From Falsiroseomonas tokyonensis (GTDB lineage Bacteria > Pseudomonadota > Alphaproteobacteria > Acetobacterales > Acetobacteraceae): a stretch of 64,000 nt of DNA. Positions 43,204-52,998 of the stretch are shown piece after piece. The stretch is from NCBI RefSeq assembly GCF_019024325.1, contig NZ_JAFNJS010000007.1, positions 62,001 to 126,000 of the forward strand. Reading direction: 5' to 3'. Both the position numbers and the translations under genes were made by a program. The notes beneath the pieces are model-generated. The model worked only from the letters and a program-made list of their open reading frames with translations. It searched no databases and was not told the origin of the DNA. The first letter of the stretch is position 1. Each line of letters opens with the position of its first letter.

Positions 43204-44082
43204 CTAGCGCGTCGGCTTCGGCGGCGTGGTGCCGTAGTCGTAGAAGCCGCGGCCGGATTTGCGGCCGAGCCAGCCCGCCTCGACGTATTTCTGCAGCAGG
43301 GGGCTCGGGCGGTACTTCGGGTCGCCCATGCCTTCCTGCAGCACGCGCAGCACGGCGAGGCAGGTGTCCAGGCCGATATAATCCGCCAGTTCCAGCGGCC
43401 CCATCGGGTGGTTGCAGCCCAGCTTCATGCCGGCGTCGATGGAAGCGACATCGCCCACGCCCTCATGCAGGGCGAAGCAGGCCTCGTTGATCATCGGCAG
43501 CAGGATGCGGTTGACGATGAAGGCCGGGTAGTCGGCGGCATAGGCCACCGTCTTGCCCATCCGTTCGGCCAGCGCGGCCACGGCCTCGACCGTCGCGTCA
43601 TCGGTCGCCAGGCCGCGGATCACCTCGACCAGCTTCATCAGCGGCACGGGGTTGAAGAAGTGCATGCCAACGAAGCGGCCGGGCCGGTCGGTGGCCGCCG
43701 CCAGCCGCGTGATGGGGATGGAGGAGGTGTTGGAGGCCACCAGCGCATCCGGCTTCAGATGCGGGGTCAGCGTCGCAAAAATCTTGTTCTTGATGTCCTC
43801 GCGCTCGGTCGCGGCCTCGATCACCAGGTCGCAATCGCCGAAGGCGGCGTAGTCCGTGCTGGTGGCGATGCGGCCCAGCGCCGCGTCGCGGTCGGCCTGC
43901 GTCAGCGTGCCCTTGGAAACCTGGCGGTCCATGTTCTTCGCCAGCGTGGCCATGCCCTTGTCGAGCGCGGCCTGCGCCACGTCGAGCAGCACCACATCGA
44001 GGCCGGACTGGGCGGCGACATGGGCGATGCCATTGCCCATCTGGCCGGCGCCGATGACGCCGATCTTTTGCAACTTGGTCAT
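43204..44082 (-). CDS. hbd: 3-hydroxybutyryl-CoA dehydrogenase
   Basis: A 292-residue NAD-dependent dehydrogenase. The Rossmann loop [33 protein letters not shown], the catalytic-histidine segment [17 protein letters not shown] near residue 138, and the C-terminal [16 protein letters not shown] are all present. It oxidises (S)-3-hydroxyacyl-CoA, so it is a beta-oxidation or butyrate enzyme and not the (R)-specific PhaB. ATG 44082 fits the family. Third gene of etfB-etfA-hbd, 89 bases after etfA; a diverged REP-like palindrome sits in that gap. Confidence 0.93.
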   Translation of the reverse strand: MTKLQKIGVIGAGQMGNGIAHVAAQSGLDVVLLDVAQAALDKGMATLAKNMDRQVSKGTLTQADRDAALGRIATSTDYAAFGDCDLVIEAATEREDIKNKIFATLTPHLKPDALVASNTSSIPITRLAAATDRPGRFVGMHFFNPVPLMKLVEVIRGLATDDATVEAVAALAERMGKTVAYAADYPAFIVNRILLPMINEACFALHEGVGDVASIDAGMKLGCNHPMGPLELADYIGLDTCLAVLRVLQEGMGDPKYRPSPLLQKYVEAGWLGRKSGRGFYDYGTTPPKPTR

Positions 44083-44120
44083 CGTGGTCTCCGCCGGGTG
44101 GAGGTGGCGCGGGACGGCAG

Positions 44121-44163
44121 GCCCCCCACCCAACCCTCCCCCCCCAGGTGGGGAAGAGGGCTT
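44121..44163 (-). repeat. Diverged REP-like palindrome between etfA and hbd
   Basis: On the plus strand CCCCCCACCCAACCCTCCCC followed by CCCCAGGTGGGG and GAGGG matches, with a few changes, the inverted REP-like element at 38762-38802. It shows the family is dispersed in the chromosome and not confined to the DUF559 gene. It may also form an RNA structure between the two genes. Confidence 0.55.
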
Positions 44164-44171
44164 TGAAAAGA

Positions 44172-45098
44172 CTACTTCTTGTCGAGGGCGACTTCGAGCT
44201 CGGGGATCACCTTGAAGACGTCGCCGACCAGGCCGTAATCGGCCACCGAGAAGATCGGCGCCTCCTCGTCCTTGTTGATGGCGACGATCACCTTGCTGTC
44301 CTTCATGCCGGCCAGGTGCTGGATGGCGCCCGAGATGCCGAAGGCCATGTAGAGCTCCGGCGCCACGATCTTGCCGGTCTGGCCGACCTGCATGTCGTTA
44401 TGCGCATAGCCCGCATCGACCGCGGCGCGGGAGGCGCCGATGGCCGCCCCCAGCCGGTCCGCGATCCCGTCCAGGATCTTGAAGTTCTCCAGCGAGCCGA
44501 GCGCACGGCCGCCGGAGACGACGACGCGCGCCGCGGTCAGCTCCGGCCGCTCCAGCTTCACCAGCTCCGATCCCAGGAAGCTGGAAATGCCGGGGTCATG
44601 GGCGGCGGGCGCGTCCTCGATCGGGGCATTGCCGCCTTCGGCCGGGGCCGGGTCGAAGCTGGCCGCGCGAACCGTCAGCACCTTGGTCGCATCCGCGCTT
44701 TTGACCGTCGCCAGCGCATTTCCGGCATAGATGAAGCGCTGGAAGGTGTCGGGGGATTCGACGCCGGCGATGTCGGAGATGATCTGCACGTCGAGGAGGG
44801 CGGCGACGCGCGGCATCACGTTCTTCCCCGCGGTGCTGCCGGGGGCGACCAGGTGCGAATAGCCGGGGGCGAGGGAGACCAGCAGGGCCGCCAGAGGCTC
44901 CGCCAGCCCATGCTCGGCGACCACGCCGCCGGCGACCAGCACCTTGGACACGCCGGGCAGGGCTGCGGCCGCGGCCGCGTCGTCGCGATGCATCACCAGC
45001 ACATGCACATCGCCGCCGATCTGCGTGGCAGCGGTCAGCGCGCTGCGCGTCGGCTGGGTCAGCGGGTTGCCGCGATCGGCCAGAAGCAGGATGGACAT
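44172..45098 (-). CDS. etfA: Electron transfer flavoprotein subunit alpha
   Basis: A 308-residue FAD-binding subunit. The N-terminal domain ends near residue 190; the C-terminal FAD signature is intact ([58 protein letters not shown] and [21 protein letters not shown]). It passes electrons from acyl-CoA dehydrogenases to the ETF-quinone oxidoreductase. Two bases separate it from etfB. Confidence 0.96.
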   Translation of the reverse strand: MSILLLADRGNPLTQPTRSALTAATQIGGDVHVLVMHRDDAAAAAALPGVSKVLVAGGVVAEHGLAEPLAALLVSLAPGYSHLVAPGSTAGKNVMPRVAALLDVQIISDIAGVESPDTFQRFIYAGNALATVKSADATKVLTVRAASFDPAPAEGGNAPIEDAPAAHDPGISSFLGSELVKLERPELTAARVVVSGGRALGSLENFKILDGIADRLGAAIGASRAAVDAGYAHNDMQVGQTGKIVAPELYMAFGISGAIQHLAGMKDSKVIVAINKDEEAPIFSVADYGLVGDVFKVIPELEVALDKK

Positions 45099-45100
45099 GG

Positions 45101-45850
45101 TCAGATCACCTTCGCTTCGTTGCGCAGCTTGTCCACCAGCTCGGCGACGCTGGCCACCTTCACGCCGGCGCTGCGCTTCGGCGGCTCCACCACCTTCAGC
45201 ACGGTCAGGCGCGGCGCGGTATCGACGCCGAGGTCGCCCGGCTTCACCGTCTCGATCGGCTTTTTCCGGGCTTTCATGATGTTGGGCAGGGAGGCGTAGC
45301 GCGGCTCGTTCAGGCGCAGGTCGGCCGTCACGATGGCGGGCAGCGTCAGCGCCAGCGTCTCGAGGCCGCCGTCGATCTCGCGCGTCACCTTGGCCGTGCC
45401 GCCGTCCAGCTCCACCTTGCTGGCATAGGTGCCCTGGGCCCAGCCCAGCAGCGCGGCCAGCATCTGGCCGGTGGCGTTCATGTCGTCGTCGATGGCCTGC
45501 TTGCCCATCAGGATCAGCTGCGGGCCTTCCTTCTCGACCAGCGCCTTGAGGATCTTGGCGACCGCCAGCGGCTCCACCGTGCCCTCGGCCTCCACCAGGA
45601 TGCCGCGATCGGCGCCCATGGCGAGTGCGGTGCGGATCTGTTCCTGCGCCGCGGCGGGGCCGACGGAGACGGCGACGATCTCGGTCGCCGCGCCCTTTTC
45701 CTTCAGGCGCACCGCTTCCTCGACCGCGATTTCATCGAAGGGGTTCATGGACATCTTGACGTTCGCCGTCTCGACGCCCGTGCCGTCCGCCTTCACGCGG
45801 ACCTTGACGTTGTAGTCGACCACCCGCTTGACGGGGACAAGGATTTTCAT
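45101..45850 (-). CDS. etfB: Electron transfer flavoprotein subunit beta
   Basis: A 249-residue AMP-binding subunit. [20 protein letters not shown] begins the protein; [20 protein letters not shown] and the beta-subunit recognition loop [20 protein letters not shown] near residue 190, which docks on dehydrogenases, are conserved. ATG 45850 is the family start. First gene of the etfB-etfA-hbd-channel run. Confidence 0.96.
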   Translation of the reverse strand: MKILVPVKRVVDYNVKVRVKADGTGVETANVKMSMNPFDEIAVEEAVRLKEKGAATEIVAVSVGPAAAQEQIRTALAMGADRGILVEAEGTVEPLAVAKILKALVEKEGPQLILMGKQAIDDDMNATGQMLAALLGWAQGTYASKVELDGGTAKVTREIDGGLETLALTLPAIVTADLRLNEPRYASLPNIMKARKKPIETVKPGDLGVDTAPRLTVLKVVEPPKRSAGVKVASVAELVDKLRNEAKVI

Positions 45851-45989
45851 GGAGTGCCGGGTCCCTGGTCCGGCGCTGGAAGGCGGCGCCGGGCGCATCG
45901 CGCAATTGCGAAAAATGGGGCGAAAACGGCGCCGACCATAGGGCGGGCGCTTCGCGCGGGCAAGGCGGGGCCGCCGCGGCGGCCGGGCG

Positions 45990-46184
45990 CTACCCGCGCG
46001 CCATCAGCAGCAGCAGGAACAGCACCAGGGTCAGCCCCTGCAGCGAGACGCGCCAGCGCATCAGCTTGTTGGAGCGGGCGCCGCCGGCCGTCTCGTTGCG
46101 CGCCAGGCCCACCATGCCGGCGAGCATCACGCCGAGGGTGGCGAACATGGAAAGGCCCACCAGGACCGTCAGGAAGGTCGTCAT
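45990..46184 (-). CDS. HIG1-domain small membrane protein
   Basis: A 64-residue protein with two membrane helices (residues 4-26 and 45-62) joined by a basic loop containing [15 protein letters not shown]. The loop is the HIG1-type (Q/S)NKLM-R-R--QG motif. Alphaproteobacterial HIG1 proteins are relatives of mitochondrial respiratory supercomplex factors and bind cytochrome oxidase; that role is inferred. 139 bases upstream of etfB on the same strand, so co-expression is possible. Confidence 0.82.
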   Translation of the reverse strand: MTTFLTVLVGLSMFATLGVMLAGMVGLARNETAGGARSNKLMRWRVSLQGLTLVLFLLLLMARG

Positions 46185-46259
46185 GGGGGCAAGATGGCAC
46201 GTCCCGCCGTGGGGGCAAGCCAGTCCGCGAAGATCCCGGCGCCGGGCGCCGGCAACTTC

Positions 46260-47459
46260 CTAACGCCGTGCCCCGGCGATCGCGATGGCCCCCACCGTCA
46301 CCGCCACCACGCACATGCCGAAGCCCGCGGCATAGCTGCCTGTCAGGCCGATCAGGCCGGAAAAGGCGGGGGGTGCGACCAGCATGGTCATGCCGAAGGC
46401 GAAGGACAGCGCCGCGGTGGCGCCGCCGACCTGGCCGGGCGGGGCCAGGCGCGCGGCCTCGGCCAGCATCACCCCGTTCCAGCCCACCGCCGTGGCGCCC
46501 ATCACCATCCCGGCACCGGCCACCAGGACGGTGGGCCAGCCGGGACCCGCCAGGGCCAGCGCCAGCCCCGCCAGCCCCGCCCCCACCCCGCAGGCCACCA
46601 GCACGTGGGTGGCGCCCAGCCGGTCCGCCAGCAGCGCCCAGAAGACGCGCCCGATGACGCCGGAGGCCTGGGCCAGGGCCAGGTAGAGCCCGGCCTCGGC
46701 CAGGCTGGTGCCGAGGCTGGCCACCTGGAAGCCGACGAAGAAGGTGGAGAAGCAGAACTGCGCGATGCCGTAGCCGCAGGCCATCACGGTCAGACGCGCC
46801 AAATCCTTGTCCGTCCGCAGCAGGCCGAGATTGGCCGCCGATTCGCGCAGCACCGCCAGCAGCCCGGCGCTGGCGCCCGGCCGGTCCCGCTCCACATCCA
46901 GGCCCGCGCGCAGCGGCTGGATGGCCAGCGCCACGGCGAAGGCGATGCAGGCGATGCAGAGGATGCTGGCGCGCCAGCCGAACCATAGCGCCAGCGCCGG
47001 GGCCAGCGCCGCCACCACCATGGCGCCCAGCGGCACCCCGGCCTGCTTCAGGCTGAAGACCAGCGCCCGCCGCCGCGCCGGCGTATGGGCCGCGATCAAA
47101 TGGCTGCCACCCGGCGTCACCGGCCCATGCCCCATGCCGGCCAGCAGGGCGGAGGCGGCGAGCGCCACCGGATGGCCCAAGGCCGCCAGGGCGATGCCGC
47201 AGCCCAGCACCCCCATCGCCACCTGCAGCATCCGCACGCCCCCCCAGCGGCGGATCAGCGGCCCGGTCAGCGGGCCCGTCACCAGCGCCCCGGCATAGAC
47301 CAGCGCGGTATGCAGCCCGGCCAGGCTGGCCGGCACGCCGGTCTCGGCGGCCATGGCGGGGGCCAGGACGGGCACGGTCAGGAAGGCCCCCATCCCGGCC
47401 AGGTGCACGGCCATCAGGGCCAGCATGATGAGGGGCAAAGCGGGGGTGGGGGCTGTCAC
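46260..47459 (-). CDS. Major facilitator superfamily transporter
   Basis: A 399-residue transporter with twelve predicted helices. The loop after helix 2 (GPLIRRWGGVRMLQ) and the equivalent in the second half (ALLADRLGATHVLV) carry the MFS motif A pattern. Substrate unknown; the sequence resembles the CynX/YbfB-like or oxalate-formate-like groups only loosely. The GTG start at 47459 places the first helix correctly; the open frame continues upstream into the divergent mscS-type gene without coding character. Confidence 0.82.
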   Translation of the reverse strand: MTAPTPALPLIMLALMAVHLAGMGAFLTVPVLAPAMAAETGVPASLAGLHTALVYAGALVTGPLTGPLIRRWGGVRMLQVAMGVLGCGIALAALGHPVALAASALLAGMGHGPVTPGGSHLIAAHTPARRRALVFSLKQAGVPLGAMVVAALAPALALWFGWRASILCIACIAFAVALAIQPLRAGLDVERDRPGASAGLLAVLRESAANLGLLRTDKDLARLTVMACGYGIAQFCFSTFFVGFQVASLGTSLAEAGLYLALAQASGVIGRVFWALLADRLGATHVLVACGVGAGLAGLALALAGPGWPTVLVAGAGMVMGATAVGWNGVMLAEAARLAPPGQVGGATAALSFAFGMTMLVAPPAFSGLIGLTGSYAAGFGMCVVAVTVGAIAIAGARR

Positions 47460-47568
47460 GCGCGCATCCTCGGCCGGGATGCGCTGCGCTGCAACATGGC
47501 GGGAGCGCGGAGGCGCGCCCGGGCCTTCAGGGTTGACCTTCGGCAGACGCAGGGGGATCACGCCCCGC

Positions 47569-49941
47569 ATGCGCCATCTCCTCCATCTCCTGCCGGTCCT
47601 GGTGCTGCTGTTCGGCGGCACCGCCTTCGGCCAGACGGCCGCACCCGCCGCCCCCCGGGCTGCGACACCCGCCGCGACACCTGCCGCCGCCCCCGCCCCG
47701 TCGGAACTGGAGCGGCTGCTGTCCACGCTGCGCAATGACGCCGCACGGGCCGATCTGCTGCGCAACCTGGAGACGCTGCTGGCCGCCCAGCGCAGCGCCG
47801 CGCCCCCCGCCGCCAGCGGCACGGCGCCCGCCACCCCCGCCCCTGCCGCCCCCGCGCCCGCCGCCGCGCCCGCGCCGGATGCCGCCCCGCCGGCCGCCGC
47901 CCCTGCCGCGGATCTGCTGGCGCCCAATACGCTCGGCGCGCAGCTGCTGACCGGTGCCTCCCAGCGGCTGCAGAGCTTCTCCGAAAGCCTGGTGGCGGCG
48001 GCGGAGGCGGCGACCGACCTGCCCTCCCTCGCCCGCTGGGCGTCGGACTTCGCGCGCGACCCGGTCACCCAGACCCGCGTCATCGATGCCGCCTGGAAAC
48101 TGGCCCTGCTCTTCGCCGCCGGCCTGCTGGCCGAATGGCTGACGCGGCGCGGCCTGCGGCGCTGGTCGGACAGGCTCGATGCCCTGGCGCCAGAGAACGG
48201 CGATGCCTGGACCTGGATGCGCCGGGTACCGCTGGTGCTGGCCCGCCTGATCCTGGACCTGGTGCCGCTGGCCGCCTTCGCCGTCATCTCCTACGGCATG
48301 ATCAGCGCGGTGCGGCCGCTGCCGACCACGGAACTGGTCCTGCTGCTGGCGAACAATGCCTATCTGGCGCTGCGCGCCATCATGGCGCTGTCGCGCATGC
48401 TGTTCTCCCCGGCGTCGAGCCATCTGCGCCTGGTGCCCTGCCAGGACGAGACGGCGGCCTATGTCACCGTCTGGGTCCGGCGCATCGTGGCGGTGGCCAT
48501 CGCCGGCTTCGCGGTGGCCGAGGCCGGGCTGCAATTCGGCCTGCCCTGGGCCGCCTATGACGGCGTGCTGCGGCTTTCGGCGCTGATCGTCTCCCTGCTG
48601 CTGATCATCGTCATCCTGCAGAACCGCGCCGCCATGGCCGACCTTCTGCGCGCGCCCGAGCTGAAGCCCGGCGACCAGCCGGACCGCATGCGGCGCCTGC
48701 TGCGCATGCTGCGCGACCGCCTGGCGGAGGTCTGGCACGTCCTCGCCATCCTTTGGCTGATCGCGCTCTGGGGCGTCTGGGCGCTGGAGGTGCGCGACGG
48801 CTTCGAACGGCTGCTGCGCGTGTCCCTGGTCACGCTGGCCATCTTCGGCATCGCCAAGCTGGTGGATGAGCTGGCGCGGCGGGCCATCACGCGCGGCTTC
48901 AGCATCGGGCCGGACCTGGCGCGCCGCTATCCGGGGCTGGAAGCGCGGGCCAATCGCTACGTGCCGGTGCTGAAGGGCATCCTCAGCGCTCTGATCATGA
49001 TCGTCACCCTGCTGTTCCTGCTGGAAGCCTGGGGCGTCTCGGCCTTCGCCTGGTTCCGCCGCGGCCAGCTCGGCGCCCGGCTGCTGGCCTCCCTGGTCTC
49101 GATCGGGCTGACCGTCGCGGTGGCGGTCACGGTCTGGGAAGTGGCCAATGCCGCCATCCAGCGCTACCTGGTGCGCCTGTCGCGGGACGCGCAGGCGGCG
49201 CGATCGGCGCGGGTGCGGACGCTGATGCCGATGCTGCGCACCCTGCTGTCCGGCACCATCCTGGTCTTCGTGGCGCTGAACGTGCTGACCGAGATCGGCA
49301 TCAACGTGGCACCCCTGATCGCCGGTGCCGGTGTCATCGGCCTGGCCATCGGCTTCGGGTCCCAGACCCTGGTGCGGGACGTCATCACCGGCATCTTCCT
49401 GCTGTTCGAGGATGCCGTGGCGGTGGGCGACGTGGTCTCGGTGGGCGGGCTTTCGGGGGTGGTGGAACAGCTGTCCATCCGCTCCATCAAGCTGCGGGCG
49501 CAGGACGGCTCGATCCACATCATCCCCTTCAGCGCCGTCACCACGGTGACCAACATGACGCGCGACTTCTCCTTCGCCGTGCTCGATGTCAGCGTCGGCT
49601 ATGGCGAGGACACCGACCGGGTTGTGGAGGTGATGAAGGAGGTGGCGGCCGATATCCGCGCCGATCCGAAATTCGCCCCGATCGTGCGCGACGAGCTGGA
49701 GGTGCTGGGCGTCGAGCGGCTGGCTGATTCCGGCGTGCTGATCCGCGCCCGCATCAAGGGCGAGCCGATGGCGCGCTGGAGCATCGGCCGTGAGTTCAAC
49801 CGCCGCATCAAGCAGCGCTTCGACCAGCTGGGCATCGAGATCCCCTATCCGCACCAGAAGCTGGTCATCGACCGCCAGCAGGCCCGCCACCCCGCGGAGG
49901 ACTTCCCCGAGGGCCAGGAAGGCGCTAAAGCGAAGGCGTGA
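47569..49941 (+). CDS. Large MscS-family mechanosensitive channel
   Basis: A 790-residue channel of the MscK/YbdG-like large class. It has a signal peptide (to about residue 22) and a periplasmic Ala/Pro-rich, coiled region (residues 23-190). About ten membrane helices follow, then the MscS core near residue 585 (PLIAGAGVIGLAIGFGSQTL, the pore-lining TM3). The beta domain starts GDVVSVGGLSGVVEQLSIRS and is followed by an alpha/beta vestibule domain. It opens under membrane tension to release osmolytes. ATG 47569 is divergent from the MFS gene across 109 bases. Confidence 0.9.
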   Translation: MRHLLHLLPVLVLLFGGTAFGQTAAPAAPRAATPAATPAAAPAPSELERLLSTLRNDAARADLLRNLETLLAAQRSAAPPAASGTAPATPAPAAPAPAAAPAPDAAPPAAAPAADLLAPNTLGAQLLTGASQRLQSFSESLVAAAEAATDLPSLARWASDFARDPVTQTRVIDAAWKLALLFAAGLLAEWLTRRGLRRWSDRLDALAPENGDAWTWMRRVPLVLARLILDLVPLAAFAVISYGMISAVRPLPTTELVLLLANNAYLALRAIMALSRMLFSPASSHLRLVPCQDETAAYVTVWVRRIVAVAIAGFAVAEAGLQFGLPWAAYDGVLRLSALIVSLLLIIVILQNRAAMADLLRAPELKPGDQPDRMRRLLRMLRDRLAEVWHVLAILWLIALWGVWALEVRDGFERLLRVSLVTLAIFGIAKLVDELARRAITRGFSIGPDLARRYPGLEARANRYVPVLKGILSALIMIVTLLFLLEAWGVSAFAWFRRGQLGARLLASLVSIGLTVAVAVTVWEVANAAIQRYLVRLSRDAQAARSARVRTLMPMLRTLLSGTILVFVALNVLTEIGINVAPLIAGAGVIGLAIGFGSQTLVRDVITGIFLLFEDAVAVGDVVSVGGLSGVVEQLSIRSIKLRAQDGSIHIIPFSAVTTVTNMTRDFSFAVLDVSVGYGEDTDRVVEVMKEVAADIRADPKFAPIVRDELEVLGVERLADSGVLIRARIKGEPMARWSIGREFNRRIKQRFDQLGIEIPYPHQKLVIDRQQARHPAEDFPEGQEGAKAKA

Positions 49942-49992
49942 CGACCTTCCGGATCCTCACGGGCCGAATTACCGGCCCGGCCGCCTGACCCG

Positions 49993-50010
49993 ATCCCCCC
50001 GCGGGGGGAT
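49993..50010. other. Perfect 18-bp palindrome after the MscS-type gene
   Basis: ATCCCCCCGCGGGGGGAT is fully self-complementary and lies 52 bases after the mscS-type stop and 64 before the ACT-domain gene. It can form a GC hairpin in RNA but lacks a T-run, so it may slow or partly stop transcription. Nothing else is seen in this gap. Confidence 0.5.
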
Positions 50011-50073
50011 GGGCGCATGCGCGGCCGGGTGCCTGCACGGTTCTTCGCCAGCCCGATCCGGAGTTTTCTAAAG

Positions 50074-50379
50074 ATGTCCTTCTACGATCCCGAGCCGCTT
50101 TGCGCGGCGCGTTTCACCGTCACGGCCGATGCCGAGCCCGGCCTGCTGCCGCGCATCCTGGAGCCCTTTGCCAAGCGCGACCTGATCCCCGATGTCGTGC
50201 GGGCCTCGCGGGAGGGGGAGCTGATCCGCGCGGAGGTGGCGCTGCAGGCCATGCCGCTCTGCATGGTGCATCTGGTGGCGGGCAATCTCGGCCAGATCAT
50301 CGGCGTGCGGCGGGTGGAGGCGATGGAAGGCCGCGTGGTGCGCCCCCCTTCGCTGGTCGAGATGGCAACGGCCGCGTGA
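50074..50379 (+). CDS. ACT-domain-like small protein
   Basis: A 101-residue protein with the beta-alpha-beta pattern of an ACT domain: ARFTVTADAEPGLLPRILEPFAKRDLIPDVVR, then a strand LIRAEVALQAM and helix MVHLVAGNLGQIIGVRRVEAM. This is similar in layout to IlvN/small acetolactate synthase regulatory domains, but it stands alone. It may bind an amino acid. ATG 50074 follows GGAG at about ten bases. Followed by the Pmp3-like gene. Confidence 0.7.
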   Translation: MSFYDPEPLCAARFTVTADAEPGLLPRILEPFAKRDLIPDVVRASREGELIRAEVALQAMPLCMVHLVAGNLGQIIGVRRVEAMEGRVVRPPSLVEMATAA

Positions 50380-50421
50380 TCGGCGCCACCGATTGAACCA
50401 GGGGGGTGGCAGGGCGATATC

Positions 50422-50673
50422 ATGGCCATCATGCAATACCTCCTCGCCTTGCTCGTCCCGCCGCTGGCGATCCTGTTCGCCGGCAAGCCCTTCCAGGCCG
50501 TGTTCAACGGGCTGCTGTGGATCGGCGGCCTGCTGTTCATCCTGCTGCCCTTCGTCGCCGGCCAGGCGGCCTGGGGCATTGCGGTGATCTGGGCGCTGGC
50601 CGTGGTGCACGGCCGCCGCAGCGAGGCGCGCGACCGGCAGCTGGTCGAGGACGCGCTGCGCCGGCGGGGGTGA
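50422..50673 (+). CDS. YqaE/Pmp3-family small membrane protein
   Basis: An 83-residue protein with two helices (residues 4-24 and 32-64) and the PPLAILFAGKPFQAVFNGLLW pattern of the Pmp3/YqaE (UPF0057) family, followed by a charged tail HGRRSEARDRQLVEDALRRRG. Plant and yeast relatives influence membrane potential under salt stress. The gene ends two bases before the convergent priA stop. Confidence 0.75.
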   Translation: MAIMQYLLALLVPPLAILFAGKPFQAVFNGLLWIGGLLFILLPFVAGQAAWGIAVIWALAVVHGRRSEARDRQLVEDALRRRG

Positions 50674-50674
50674 G

Positions 50675-52900
50675 CTACATGAACCCCACCGGGTCCACAT
50701 CCACCTGGACCCGAACGGAGTTCGGCAGCACCACCCGGTCCAGCCACTCCCGGATCAGCGGCTGCACTTGCACATCTTTCCGGGCCTTCAGCAGCAGCCG
50801 CCGCCGGTGACGGCCGCGAAGTAGCGCGAGCGGCGCCGGCGCCGGCCCCAAAACCTCCACCCCCTCGCCTCGCGGCGCCGCCAGGCCCAGGTCGCGGGCG
50901 GCGCGGTCGGCCTCCCGCTCATCCTCCGAACTCACCACCAGCGCCGCCAGCCGGCCGAAGGGCGGCCAATGCCCGGGCCGGCGTCCCTCGGCCTCGGCTT
51001 GCATGAATGCGTCGAAATCGCCGGAGACGAGGGCCTGCATCACCGGGTGGTCCGGGTTGAAGGTCTGCATCAGCACCCGCCCCGGCGCCTCCGCCCGCCC
51101 GGCCCGACCCGCCACCTGGTGCAGCAGTTGCAGCGTGCGCTCCGCCGCCCGCAGGTCGCCGCCGGCCAGGCCGAGGTCGGCATCCACCACCCCCACCAGC
51201 GTCAGCCCCGGAAAATGCCAGCCCTTGGCGACAATCTGGGTGCCGATGATGAGGTCCACCTGCCGGTCCGAGATCGCCGCCGCCGCCGCCGCGGCCGCGG
51301 CCGGGCCGGGGATGGTGTCGCTGGCCATGACGATGCGGCGGGCATCGGGGAACAGCGCGGTGGCTTCCTCCACCACCCGCTCCACCCCCGGCCCCACGGG
51401 GGTCAGTGTGCCGGGCGCGCTGCATTCGGGGCAGATGGGCGGGATCGGCTCGGCATGGCCGCAATGGTGGCATTGCAGGCGTTTCTGGGCGCGGTGCTCC
51501 ACCAGCCAGGCGGTGCAGTTCGGGCAGCGCATGCGGTGGCCGCAGGCGCGACAGAGGGTCAGCGGCGCGTAGCCGCGGCGGTTGAGGAAGAGCATCGCCT
51601 GCTCCCCCCGCGCCAGCGTGTCCCGGATCGCCTCCACCAGCGGCGGCGCCAGGAAGCGGCCGCGCTCGGGCGGTGTCTTGCGCAGGTCCAACGCCTCCAC
51701 CACCGCCATGCCGGCGGCGCCGTGGCGCTCGGGCAGGTCGAGGTGGCGGTAGCGGCCGGATTCCACATTGGTCAGGGTCTCGAGCGAGGGTGTGGCGGAA
51801 ACCAGCACCACGCTCGCCTGGGCCAGCCGGGCGCGCACCACGGCCATGTCGCGGGCGTGATAGACCACGCCTTCCTCCTGCTTGAAGGCGGTCTCGTGCT
51901 CCTCATCCACCACGATCAGGCCGAGATCGGGGAAGGGCAGGAACAGGGCGGAGCGTGCGCCGACCAGCACGCCCACACCCCCCTCCGCCACCGCCCGCCA
52001 GGTCTTTGCCCGGGTCTTGGCGCCCAGTTCGGAGTGCCACAGCGCCGGGTCCACCCCGAAACGCTTGCGGAAACGCTCCAGCCACTGGGCCGAAAGGGCA
52101 ATCTCCGGCAGCAGCACCAGTGCCTGGCGGCCCTGGCGCAGGCATTCGGCCACGGCATCCAGATAGACCTCGGTCTTGCCGGAGCCGGTGACGCCGGTCA
52201 GCAAGGTCACGCCGAATTCCCGCGCCTCCACCTGCGCCCGCAGCGCCGCCGCCGCCGCCGCCTGTTCCGCGCCGAGCACCGGGCCGGGATGGTCCGGATC
52301 GGGTGGGGCGAAGGCGGCGCCCTCGGGCAGCAGCGCCGGCACCAGCATCCCGGCATCGGCCAGGCCGCGCACCACGGCGGGGGAAACCCCGGCGGCGGCG
52401 GCGATTTCCGCGCCCATGCGTACCTCCCCCGGCCGCAGCACCGCCAGCACCCGGGCGCGGCCGGGCGTCACGCGCCTGGGCGGTTCGGCGTTGGAAAGCT
52501 GCCAGCCGGCGCGGGCCGGCGGCGGTTCCAGCCCGCCCGGGCTGCTCATGGCCATGCGCAGCACGGCGCCGGGCGGGCTCAGCGTATAGGCGGCGACCCA
52601 GGTGACGAAGCGGCGCAGCGTCTCCGTCATCGGCGGCGCATCCATCACGCCCAGCACGTCGCGCAGCTTCTTCTCCGGCAGGTCAGGGTCCGCCACCCCG
52701 TCCCAGGCCACCCCCACCAGCTGCCGCCCGCCCAGCGGCACCACCACGAAATCGCCGGGCTCCACCGCCAGGCCCTGCGGAATGCGGTAGTCATAGGCCC
52801 CGGCCGCCAGGGGAAGGGGCAGCAGCACACGGATTCGTGGCCTGGAAGCCACGCCTGATGGTTGGTTCGACTCCGACGACTTCCACCCGGGCGGGCGCAT
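50675..52900 (-). CDS. priA: Primosomal protein N' (replication restart helicase PriA)
   Basis: A 741-residue helicase. The 3'-DNA-binding domain starts [17 protein letters not shown]. Walker A is [15 protein letters not shown] near residue 225, and the DEEH box reads LIVVDEEHE. Two zinc clusters follow near residues 455-500 ([23 protein letters not shown]), then helicase motifs V-VI ([28 protein letters not shown]). It reloads DnaB at stalled forks. ATG 52900 has CGGAG 7-8 bases upstream, but the first 20 codons are atypical; the GTG at the start of VASRPRIRV is an alternative. Confidence 0.93.
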   Translation of the reverse strand: MRPPGWKSSESNQPSGVASRPRIRVLLPLPLAAGAYDYRIPQGLAVEPGDFVVVPLGGRQLVGVAWDGVADPDLPEKKLRDVLGVMDAPPMTETLRRFVTWVAAYTLSPPGAVLRMAMSSPGGLEPPPARAGWQLSNAEPPRRVTPGRARVLAVLRPGEVRMGAEIAAAAGVSPAVVRGLADAGMLVPALLPEGAAFAPPDPDHPGPVLGAEQAAAAAALRAQVEAREFGVTLLTGVTGSGKTEVYLDAVAECLRQGRQALVLLPEIALSAQWLERFRKRFGVDPALWHSELGAKTRAKTWRAVAEGGVGVLVGARSALFLPFPDLGLIVVDEEHETAFKQEEGVVYHARDMAVVRARLAQASVVLVSATPSLETLTNVESGRYRHLDLPERHGAAGMAVVEALDLRKTPPERGRFLAPPLVEAIRDTLARGEQAMLFLNRRGYAPLTLCRACGHRMRCPNCTAWLVEHRAQKRLQCHHCGHAEPIPPICPECSAPGTLTPVGPGVERVVEEATALFPDARRIVMASDTIPGPAAAAAAAAAISDRQVDLIIGTQIVAKGWHFPGLTLVGVVDADLGLAGGDLRAAERTLQLLHQVAGRAGRAEAPGRVLMQTFNPDHPVMQALVSGDFDAFMQAEAEGRRPGHWPPFGRLAALVVSSEDEREADRAARDLGLAAPRGEGVEVLGPAPAPLALLRGRHRRRLLLKARKDVQVQPLIREWLDRVVLPNSVRVQVDVDPVGFM
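52829..52888 (+). other. tRNA 3'-half-like sequence antisense to the priA start
   Basis: On the plus strand the T-arm GTTGG-TTCGACT-CCGAC is perfect, followed by GACTTCC-A-CC, which reads like an acceptor strand and partial CCA. A hairpin CGTGGC-CTGGAA-GCCACG lies upstream. No D-arm or normal anticodon arm can be drawn. It may be a tRNA remnant or chance. Confidence 0.3.
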
Positions 52901-52998
52901 GCTATAAGCTCCGAGACGAACGAAACCGAAACAAACTGTCGCGGAATGTGATTGCGAAGCCTGTTTCGCACGCGCCGCCGACAAGGGAACCGAGCCTG

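Noticed and set aside
43204-44082. PhaB acetoacetyl-CoA reductase supplying the PHA locus
   Set aside because: The fold and motifs are those of the (S)-specific 3-hydroxyacyl-CoA dehydrogenase. PhaB is an unrelated short-chain dehydrogenase.
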